The translations under genes were made by a program, and so were the position numbers. The notes under the pieces are model-generated. The model did no database searches, had not been told where the DNA came from, and worked only from the letters and a program-made list of their open reading frames with translations. From Euplotes cf. woodruffi 2 WChen-2021 (Eukaryota; Ciliophora; Spirotrichea; Euplotida; Euplotidae): a DNA stretch of 25,153 nucleotides. Shown here piece after piece: positions 17,712 through 25,153 of the stretch (positions are counted from its first letter, which is position 1; the number at the start of each line of letters is the position of its first letter). The stretch covers positions 1 through 25,153 of the forward strand of contig JAGYYN010044664.1 in the NCBI GenBank assembly GCA_021441665.1. The letters run 5' to 3'.

Positions 17712-20023
17712 ATGGAACACCAGTACGATTCACCAGAGCCAGCGAAGGCTGCTGAAGGCAAGAAGAAAGGATTGAAGGCACCAACTGTCAGGAAGAGTAT
17801 TCCTTCCGGCGACTCAAGCGGTAAGCACAGCTCTTTGCAATTCGAATCTCCTTCCGCTGGATATCAAAAGATCTTCGGCGGGAATTTAGATTTAAATCTC
17901 AGTTTATTTACTGGTTTTTAGTTGAACCTCAGGCCGCTGATAATCCCGAAGTTACTAAGAGAGGGTCAGGATCTCGCAACACCTCTATCCCGAAATTAGG
18001 AGAAAAGAAGCCAGCAGCGAAAACAGCTGAAGAAGGTAATCACAATCGACTCAAATGGATATGAAGTTCGTATAGCAAGCTATCAATCGCCAAAACACGA
18101 GATATCGAAGTCAAATAAGAACTCAGATGACGAACAGGCCAACCAGTTTGCATCATCTGTTCAGGATTCAAGCCCAGAGGTGAACAGATACGAAGGACGA
18201 ATCGAGGGCAAGTGCTTTCACTTATTTAAGTATCCAGTCTTTGTGTGGAGGCTGCTGATTTAAATCACCGACTGTTGTTAAATCTAATTTAGAACTGAAT
18301 GCGAGAATTAAAGCAAAAGAAGACGAAGTCAATTCTTTAAAGAGAGATGTTACGAAATAAAGACAAACAGATCAAAGATCTTATTGGTAAATTGAACTTT
18401 AATTTTGGACCTAGCTGATGAGTGATTTTAGATAAACTCAATCAAACCGAGGAGGAGTACAGTAAGATATTTGACCAAAACAAAGCCGAAATCGAAGAAC
18501 TAACAGAAAATAATATAGAACTTTCTCAAGAGTGAAGTAGAGTCGATGAACTGTAGGATAGATATACGATAATTATTAGATTTGCTACTTTTTATTTATA
18601 GTTAAATTGTCGAAATAGTGAAGATGCACAGCGAGAATTAAAAGAAAAGTATGAAGCTGCTAAAAAGAAAAATAGTGAGTTTATTAATTATTCTACTTTA
18701 TGTAATATTTGCCTAAATAATGTTACTCAAGAGAATTACGAGGCTGAAATCGAGTCACTAAAAGCTAAACTTAATTCAACTCTTGAAAATGCAAAGAAAT
18801 ATAAAACTGAAAGTGAAGCGAAAGCGAAATCACTACAAAAACATGAAAATGCAGTTATTGAGAATACAGTAAAATCATTAGAAAAAGAAAGAAATAATTC
18901 TGAATCTCAGGTATCTTTATTTTCTCGTATTTTCAAAATAAAATACTTCAAAAAATTAACATATACTTTAACACAAAATCTTAATATTAAAATAATAAAA
19001 TCAATATTTTTTATCTAGATATTCATCTATAAATATTTCTCTCTGAAGTAAAAATGAAAAATCACGATTGTCTAATGACTCTGCATAGCTGGCCAATTTG
19101 CAATCCAAGCTTTCAAATCTCGACATGCAATATGCAAATGCCAAGCTTGAAAACGAAGAGCTCAAGGAAGACATCCTGCGTCTGAAAGCTCAGATCCAAG
19201 ACATCTCAAAGGAAAACTCAGACCTGTCTAGAACAGTGATCTCGGTGAGAGAGTCGATTACCGAGTACACCAAGCAGATCGAGATCCAGAGCGCTGAAGT
19301 TGATATGCTCAAGGCTGTTTTAGAGGAGTCCAGCCAAGCTAAACCTGCAGCCCCTCAAAGTCTGCTTCAAAGCAACGAAGAGATGCAGCAAAGTAAGCGC
19401 TTTCATTACGTAAATATACTTATTTTAAACTCGCTTCATGAGGCGGAATAAATACGAAGAAACTTTTATTTTAGTTTATTTTGTTTTACACAAAAAATAT
19501 TAGATAATTTGTAGCTTTAATTTACTAATATCGGTGTGTTAATTATAAATGTAATTATTAAGCATATTTATCTTATCCATTAAGAATTCCTATTTTTTCC
19601 ATATGATGACTGTTTTTTATTATTTAAATACCGTTGGTAAAATTTAAAATTTAGATTTTACTAATAAATTTACTTCTACTTTCCGAATTTATTTTATTTT
19701 AACATCTGCTATTATTTGTATTGCCTATTGATATTATGCTTACCCAATGTTAACTAAAACTGCTGAGCTGGATGTGAATAAAATAAGTATTTTTACATAT
19801 AGACCGATACTCACGAACGATCTCGTCTATCGAGAAGAACCACAAAAGAAAGATGCAGTTAGTCGAAGAAGGAAATAAAGTACTAAAGTACCAGATGCAA
19901 GACGCTTATGATAGACTCAACGACAGCAAGGTCCAAGCTTTAAGACTCAAGATCTATCTTGCAATCGCAATGACAGTGTCTGCAGTTGTGCTTACGCTCA
20001 ATTACTCAGGATTTGGGGTCTAA
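17712..20023 (+). CDS. Coiled-coil protein with C-terminal membrane anchor (second of three)
   Basis: This is a predicted tail-anchored tether-like protein of about 470 aa. Residues 1-120 are Lys/Pro/Ser-rich (start MEHQYDSPEPAKAAEGKKK). The rest is heptad coiled coil, for example LNQTEEEYSKIFDQNKAEI and LENEELKEDILRLKAQIQD. The last exon (19803-20023) ends in the helix LKIYLAIAMTVSAVVLTL and a tail NYSGFGV. Well-supported introns are 18036-18075, 18387-18431, 18911-19088 and 19393-19802. A +1 shift at AAA-TAA (18355) keeps the heptads. Three joints are uncertain. Around 17821-17921 there are three possible removals: a 101-nt intron, a 20-nt intron or a 32-bp TA-bounded IES. Around 18212-18300 an intron or an IES could apply. 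Around 18537-18601 a second frameshift is possible. Exact length is therefore not fixed. Confidence 0.75.
17887..17920 (+). mobile_element. Possible 32-bp TA-bounded IES (alternative to an intron)
   Basis: The coding-like, GC-richer sequence up to about 17885 changes abruptly into AT-rich DNA. TA at 17887-17888 and TA at 17919-17920 can be joined to read GGNLVEPQ in frame. A 20-nt GT-AG intron (17902-17921) or a 101-nt intron with a good GTAAGC donor (17821-17921) gives the same downstream frame, so this is only one of three options. Confidence 0.3.
18355..18360 (+). other. +1 ribosomal frameshift site AAA-TAA
   Basis: The coiled coil reads ...VNSLKRDVTK then TAA. Skipping T gives KDKQIKDLIDKL with unbroken heptad spacing into the next exon. 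The following base is A. Confidence 0.75.
19393..19802 (+). other. 410-nt intron, the longest in the window
   Basis: GTAAGC...ATATAG joins the coiled coil to the last, membrane-anchor exon in phase 1. It is extremely AT-rich. At this length, about ten times the usual intron here, it may contain an eliminated sequence; no open frame or clear repeat was seen inside. Confidence 0.6.
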
Positions 20024-20110
20024 TAAAGTTCAATCTGACTCTATGGCCTGGGTTTTACGGTCAGCTGGATTATAAATTAATCGAGCTATTGTTAGCTAAT
20101 TAAATTTAAA

Positions 20111-23100
20111 ATGGAGCACAAGGAACAGAAATACTTAAAGGCCAGCACAACTCCTCAAAAAGATACTTGAAAAAAGCATCAACACACAAAGAGCTCATTC
20201 CAGATCCCTAAAATTTCAGATCTTTTAGACTCAAATTGAGGTAATCTTCGCAAGAGTTAAAATCACAAAAAGATAAGGGATTTATTTTGCTTGAGATAAG
20301 GAGCAAATTTATGCGGTTGAAAATCACTGTTTATTGATTTAATATATTCCTATAATAAAGACTGTATTTGAAAATGTAATTCGATATTTAGTAACCCTTT
20401 CACTAATTAAAAAGATAAATATGTATCGGTTTAGATAAATCACAATGATCAAAGTACGTGAACTTCAAAAATACTTATTCGATTGATGGTCATAAACTGC
20501 AAAAATCAGAGCCGTGTACTCCGAATAAAAAGATCAAAGGGTCTCAAGTCACTCGCTTCCTAAAGAACTCAGAGCAAGTGCGGAAGACGCGCAGCAGGAT
20601 TACATTTGATGAAGTTAAATCTTCAGCAAAGAGCCTATTTTCAGACAGCGAGACTCACAGCTTTAGAGACCACGATATCAATGTAAGTGACCAAGTCTAA
20701 CTTTCGAATTTTAGACTCTCAGTCTTAACTTAAAAAGCAAAATAGCGAGGCTTGAGGCAACTGTCCGAGAAAAAGACGAGGCTTTAAAGAAAATAAACGC
20801 TGAGTACTCGAGGATGTTTGACTTCAAGCAGAACAAACAAACTTCTGAAGACAAATAAATTAATTATCTACAGAAAGAGCCTCAAGGAAAAGACTGATCT
20901 TTCAGAGCTGCTGCAGACTCAACTTTCAGAAAAGACTAAAGACTACGATCGCATGAAGCATCGCTACGAGTCCTTGCTCGAATCGATGAATGAGAAGTCT
21001 CATGAAGAAAAAGTATCAGGCTCAAAGTTATTAGTTCATAAAACTTGCTTCGCGAAGATTGAGGAGTTAAAATAACAACAATTACTTGCTTCAAAATGAA
21101 AATAAACATCTCAATTCTCAAATTGATACGTTAAAAGAGCAATATGAGGAACTTAGAATTGTGACTCAGGGGCAGGCAAATCGCAATAAAGAGAATAAGC
21201 AGTTTAAATTTGAGATGGAGCATTACAGAAATCTCTACTCTTACGAGCATTCAAGCGGGAAGCATATTAACACAAGCGTCATTAGCGATGACGAGACTAA
21301 AGAAAACGACACGCTTTTTGATGAGCAAAAAGGAGTCAATTGTAAGCTTTTAACATCATTATTGATCCATCTTGCTGTATAGTATTCCAGACTCACTTTA
21401 AAGATGAAGATATGAACTTGGCAATTGACGAAATGAGTGTTGAACTGCACAAAATTAGCTTGGTGAACAGTCAGTACTCTTCACAAATCAAAAAGCTAAA
21501 GTACGAGAACTCAAGCTTCCAGAATAAAATTTACTCCCTCGAAAGCAGCTATAAAGAACTGCAGGACAGCAATAAAATTTTATCACAAAAGAAGATTAAT
21601 TTAGAAAGCCAGATTTATGCTTTGAGAAATGATAAAAGTAATCTTGAAAGTGAAATTTTAAGGATTAAAGAAAACAAAGAGCAAGCTGCAAATATAGAAC
21701 AAAGCAAAATTAATTTATACAGTGAAATGGGGAACCAACTCATTAGCATGAGAGAAGGAAACCAACAAATGGAGAAAATTGAATTCTTTAAAGTACATCA
21801 TGTTGAAACTGAAGGTAAAATATATCCTGATGTAACATTTTCTAGAAACAAAAGAGGCTTCTGAAGCTATTCATGCAGAAATCGACAAAATGAACTTCCA
21901 AATCGAACAGTATAAAGGTCAGTTTATATATTAATGCTCTGCATATAGATAACGAAGAAAGGATGCAAGATAAAATCGCTCAGCTCGAGGCACAACTCGA
22001 AGCAAAAGAAGCTGAGCTCAAGTTCGTCCTCAGCCCGATAAAAAGCCCAGATGATAAAGACATAATGCGGACTATATCTGAAAAATACGCTCCTGACTTC
22101 GAAATCGCAGAAGTCTGAGTACTTGTGGTAGTCTAACATCATACAGGAGTCGCCATTTGAGACGAAGCCAGACAGTCCTTATAAAACTGAGCTGATTGAA
22201 GAAAACGAGGAGTTGAAATAGACAGTTCGAGCAAATCCAGCAAGAAAGTAATCACAGCTGTTAATTACCAATAGTAAATGAGCTCAAAAAGAACCAGATT
22301 GCAAAGGCAAAGACTAAAAATAAATCTCTCGCTGTCCAAGTCGCTTTTGAATGAGGCATGTGAACGCAGTTAAAAGCTGAAGTCCTCGACTTAAACTTAA
22401 AGCATAGCAAAGCCTGCGAAAGCGTCGATCAGCTGGAACTGAAGCTAATTGAAGCTTATAGAAAGCAACAGATTGATAATGCTATTGCATTGCTAAACTC
22501 ACAGAAGTACGCTGGTTTAAGAGGTTATAATGCTAAATCACAATTTAGACAAGCAAAGAAAAACGAAACTGCAGATGCTCAAATCCAAACTGATACTGTC
22601 GAATGAAATGATACAACTCAAAATTTATTGGATCTCAGTGCTGTTCATGTAAGTCTTATTTGCTTTGTAATTTTATCAAATTCAACAATAGTTATGATTC
22701 ACTTTTACGACGGTTTGACAATTTTAAGTGAATTTTTTATGTAATTTTATATAGTGCTATTTGTTAAATTATTTGTAAATTTAAAAACAGATATCAGATC
22801 AAAATGATGTGATAGATCAGACTGAAAATTTTAGAGTCGAGAATATTGACACTCAAAAAGTGTATGTAAATTTTTGATAAATAGCAGTATCAATTTGTTA
22901 AATACTAAATACTACTTTAGCGTTCAAAATCCAGAAGAAGATAACGATCAAGTAATTTATTTACTAATATTTATTAGAGAAATCAAACAATTTCATTTAA
23001 TAATACGAATGATGAGTTTGAAAAGTACAAAGAGGAAGTCAGAAATAATTTACTGATGCTGCAAAAACAATTTAACCTTGAATCACACAATTTAGATGAC

Positions 23101-23268
23101 AACTTTGAGACTAACTCTGTCGAATCTTTTTACAGTGCAGAAGAAGCACATTGATACTACAGTGAAAAGTCTCATGAAAAAATAGCTTCTGAAGGATCAA
23201 AAATTTTAAGTGCTGTTATTACAACTGCATTTCTAATGGTTATGCTGCGCTATTTTAAAATAGTATAG
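20111..23268 (+). CDS. Coiled-coil protein with C-terminal membrane anchor (third of three)
   Basis: This is a predicted tail-anchored tether-like protein of 845 aa. Exons: 20111-20240, 20435-20682, 20715-21341, 21383-21814, 21846-21917, 21949-22112, 22147-22247, 22275-22648, 22791-22861, 22921-22951 and 22978-23268. All introns are GT-AG, mostly 26-59 nt. With three +1 shifts (20853, 21070, 22216) the sum is exactly 846 codons. The N-terminal ~120 residues are basic and Ser/Thr-rich and start MEHKEQKYLKAS; the same MEH opens the previous gene. Most of the rest is heptad coiled coil, for example QKKINLESQIYALRNDKSN. The end is a membrane helix, KILSAVITTAFLMVMLRYF, with a minimal tail KIV and stop TAG. 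The intron at 22113 has a weak donor (GTCTGA). Family is unknown; the layout resembles golgins and other tail-anchored tethers. Confidence 0.85.
20853..20858 (+). other. +1 ribosomal frameshift site AAA-TAA (third coiled-coil gene, site 1)
   Basis: Reads ...NKQTSEDK then TAA. Skipping T gives KLIIYRKSLKEKTD and keeps a charged helical frame open for 210 nt. The following base is A. Confidence 0.75.
21070..21075 (+). other. +1 ribosomal frameshift site AAA-TAA (third coiled-coil gene, site 2)
   Basis: Reads ...CFAKIEELK then TAA. Skipping T gives NNNYLLQNENKHLNSQ, a clean continuation of the coiled coil that stays open to the next intron. It lies only 217 nt after site 1. Confidence 0.8.
22216..22221 (+). 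other. +1 ribosomal frameshift site AAA-TAG (third coiled-coil gene, site 3)
   Basis: Reads ...ELIEENEELK then TAG. Skipping T gives RQFEQIQQE and then a 27-nt intron in the right phase. The total exon sum is divisible by three only with all three skips. Confidence 0.75.
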
Positions 23269-23343
23269 CCATGAAGACTTAATTGTATTTTAAGTCTGCT
23301 TATATAAACATGCATATCAGTATTTTCATTTCGCTTCTTCTGT

Positions 23344-23353
23344 ATTTTCAATA
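23344..23353 (-). promoter_or_regulatory. Chromosome-breakage-like motif between convergent genes
   Basis: The minus strand reads TATTGAAAAT, a full match to the published Euplotes crassus breakage consensus HATTGAAaHH. It sits in a 151-bp gap between two convergent genes, where a macronuclear chromosome boundary would be expected. The motif is short and also arises by chance in AT-rich DNA. Confidence 0.3.
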
Positions 23354-23419
23354 TAAACTTGATAAATTGAATGATATAATAATCAGTGCTGATATAAATT
23401 CGTTTCAAAAGGTTTAAAT

Positions 23420-25153
23420 TTATTCTTTAGAGACAGCTCTAAAAACTCCTGGCTTTGCTTCACTCCATGCAAGGCAGCACCTCATCGATGACTTGTCTGC
23501 GTCTGCCATAACAAAGCCTCAATCATCGACTACAGTGGTTTCGTGGTCTAAATTTAGCAGTTATCACAGTGATTTTTTATAAGTGAAAAAGTATAAGAAT
23601 GCACTAAAACTTACGCCGTTTAAAGTACGCAGCAGATTTAGTTTTGAAATGCTGCGCTCCATAAGCAGTCTTCGGGAACCTGCCGGTTGAGTTAAATCTA
23701 AACTGACTGGTCTTCCGCTGATATGCAGTTAGAGGTCTTGCCTCTGAGTCGGGGCCCTTTCGTCGGATTACCGATATCAAGCTTTCATCTTTAGTTTTAT
23801 TTTCGGTGGTGTTGGGTCAAAGGTTCCTGTTGACCCTACCTCCGAGTTTAATATTCGAAAGCATTTGAACGCTGTCTTTTATAACTTCTCTTTGATGTTC
23901 AAGTAAAATCGAGGATTCTTAGCTATAAAATTGATCTTACTTCTGCTTCTTAGTCTTATCGAGCTCGTCAAAGTTGTCTTTGATTTTGAGTTTCATGTTG
24001 TTTCGTCGATTTTTAAACCTCGAAGCCTGACTGGACTCAAGCCTCTTCATCATTTTCTTACCGCAAGTCATAAAATTTTTAAAAGGGTCTTTGTGCTTCT
24101 TTTTCCTGTGACTTTTAAATATCGATGCGATGTTGTTTTCCTTCGGCGCTTTTGTTTTGACATAAGTTGTCTTATTAAGGTCTTTGCTCAAAATTTGTTT
24201 TAAATTCAACGCGTTGATATTATCGATTGAATGGTCTTCAGAGGAGAAGTTCAGCTGCATTTTGGTCGGCTTGCTCATACCAGCAATCTTGATACTTTTT
24301 CCAACAGCTTCTTTATCTAAAAATCCTTTCATTAGTCGATATGGAGACCTATTGATTCTATCGTCTTTGCCAAGAGGGAAAATATTGATGCCGAGATTAG
24401 GGTCGGAATCTTCATAAAACTTGATCCACTTCTTCTCCAAGTTCAGGTCATTATTCTTTGTGACTTTCGTGATAATATCGGTTCGGCTATTTGGAATTGA
24501 CCATTAGAAATAGGAACTCATGCGGCAAGATTTTGATGTTTGATTTGTAAAGCTTCATGGTCTCTTTATCCACATGCTTCGAATCAATAAAGCCCTTGTC
24601 GAGGTCTCCGATCAACTCGATGATTTTAGACTTGAGCGAATTATCACCCAGCGTCTTCGTCTTCTTTTTGTCTTTGACCTCGACTGGAGCTCTGATGATA
24701 ACAGGAGCCTTGTAGGAGATTTTATTTCTGTAACTTCGAATATGAGGCCTTTGGTCTTTGTTCTGGTTTTAGCAAGTTCTTTTCTGTCCGTGAGTTCTTC
24801 TTCGAAAATAGTGTCTTCGTTCTTTCGAGACTGTGCGGCTTGTAATGTTCACTTGAATCGAAGTACTCGCTGTGCATTGCTTCTGGCTTTATTGAGATTT
24901 TAGATAAAGCATTCTGGTTATTTCTCAAGCCACTTTTGCATGACCTCCTCGCTTATTGCTCTCCCCATGATTCTGAGAGTCAGAAGGAGCAGGCCTGGGT
25001 GCAGAGGAATGTAGAAGTCATTAACTAGCTTTGCTACGTAACCGTATGCGTTCAACGCATCGCTGATGTCTTCGAGATATCACGCGTTTGTTTTGTAAAG
25101 TATGACTGCGGTCGAAAACGACTTGATGTTGCTGTTGGTGTCTCTGTAGTTCA
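23420..25153 (-). CDS. Unknown basic protein, 5' partial, three frameshifts
   Basis: I do not recognise this protein. Exons: >25151-23941, 23889-23615 and 23547-23420, stop TAA at 23420-23422. With three +1 shifts (24918, 24722, 24487) the visible part is exactly 537 codons. The first ~75 visible residues look folded (for example ISDALNAYGYVAKLVNDFY and LHPGLLLLTLRIMGRAI). The middle is Lys-rich, with KSKIIELIGDLDKGFID and WIKFYEDSDPNLGINIFP. A strongly basic part, SHRKKKHKDPFKNF, follows. The C-terminal exons include RRKGPDSEARPLTAYQRKT and end FRAVSKE. It shares the motif MQLNFS and an SPxxxxKG element with the 802-residue protein at 8357-10765. The intron at 23548-23614 has good GTAAG...TTTAG ends; the one at 23890-23940 is less certain. 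Convergent with the third coiled-coil gene. Confidence 0.75.
24487..24492 (-). other. +1 ribosomal frameshift site AAA-TAG (3' gene, site 3)
   Basis: Reads ...FLFLMVNSK then TAG. Skipping T gives SRTDIITKVTKNNDLNLE and then the longest open frame of the gene. Confidence 0.75.
24722..24727 (-). other. +1 ribosomal frameshift site AAA-TAA (3' gene, site 2)
   Basis: Reads ...ASYSKLQK then TAA. Skipping T gives KISYKAPVIIRAPVEV, open for 230 nt. The following base is A. Confidence 0.75.
24918..24923 (-). other. +1 ribosomal frameshift site AAA-TAA (3' gene, site 1)
   Basis: The minus strand reads ...EEVMQKWLEK then TAA. Skipping T gives NQNALSKISIKPEAMHS, open for 190 nt. The upstream frame is open to the window edge. 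Confidence 0.7.

Noticed and set aside
18113-18118. AAA-TAA in the second coiled-coil gene as a further frameshift site
   Set aside because: A clean 40-nt GTAAT...TATAG intron (18036-18075) puts the sequence in a frame (SYQSPKHEISKSNKNS) that never meets this stop.
18613-18618. AAA-TAG as another frameshift site
   Set aside because: It is needed only if the donor at 18537 is used; a donor at 18542 gives an open frame without it. Left undecided and not counted among the thirteen.
1-25153. Transposons, retroelements, tRNA or rRNA genes, CRISPR arrays
   Set aside because: No transposase, reverse transcriptase or capsid-like frame, no long terminal repeats, no tRNA-like or rRNA-like sequence and no spaced repeats were recognised; the intron-rich ciliate gene structure excludes a prokaryotic source.

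Overview
The window is nuclear DNA of a spirotrich ciliate of the genus Euplotes (or a very close relative). It is AT-rich and gene-dense, and its genes have many very short GT-AG introns (about 26-50 nt). They read only with the Euplotid code (UGA = cysteine). Several also need +1 frameshifts at AAA-TAA or AAA-TAG, a hallmark of Euplotes. Twelve genes lie side by side with no C4A4/G4T4 telomere repeat. One conserved gene is interrupted by a 92-bp TA-bounded segment that cannot be a GT-AG intron but restores the frame when cut out. Because macronuclear chromosomes of Euplotes are mostly single-gene, I infer that this is germline (micronuclear) DNA. All readings come from manual translation; no database search was run.

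Layout. (1) 1-1824, +: 3' part of a Pumilio/PUF RNA-binding protein with eight repeats and two frameshifts. (2) 1953-3674, +: unknown Ser/Asn/Lys-rich protein. (3) 4186-5095, +: seven-helix Bax-inhibitor/Lifeguard (TMBIM) protein. (4) 5218-6069, -: C-terminal divergent homeodomain protein. (5) 6718-7411, -: small two-helix membrane protein. (6) 8357-10765, -: 802-residue, intronless, mostly disordered protein. (7) 10913-12057, +: NudC-family (NUDCD3-like) CS-domain co-chaperone carrying the candidate internal eliminated sequence (IES). (8) 12249-15499, +: coiled-coil protein with a C-terminal membrane anchor. (9) 15632-17366, +: PX-domain sorting nexin with a BAR-like C-terminal half. (10) 17712-20023, + and (11) 20111-23268, +: two more coiled-coil, tail-anchored proteins. 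(12) 23420-25153, -: unknown basic protein, 5' end outside the window, needing three frameshifts.

Common themes. Genes 8-11 form a same-strand block of three tail-anchored coiled-coil proteins plus a sorting nexin, which suggests membrane tethering or trafficking. Thirteen AAA-TAR frameshift sites were found in eight of the twelve genes. In most of these genes the exon lengths, minus one base per frameshift, sum to a whole number of codons.

Stretches longer than 300 bp without a confident gene are 3675-4185, 6070-6717, 7412-8356 and 17367-17711. They are AT-rich and hold two perfect hairpins, a G/T-rich tract with a small ORF, and a G-depleted tract.
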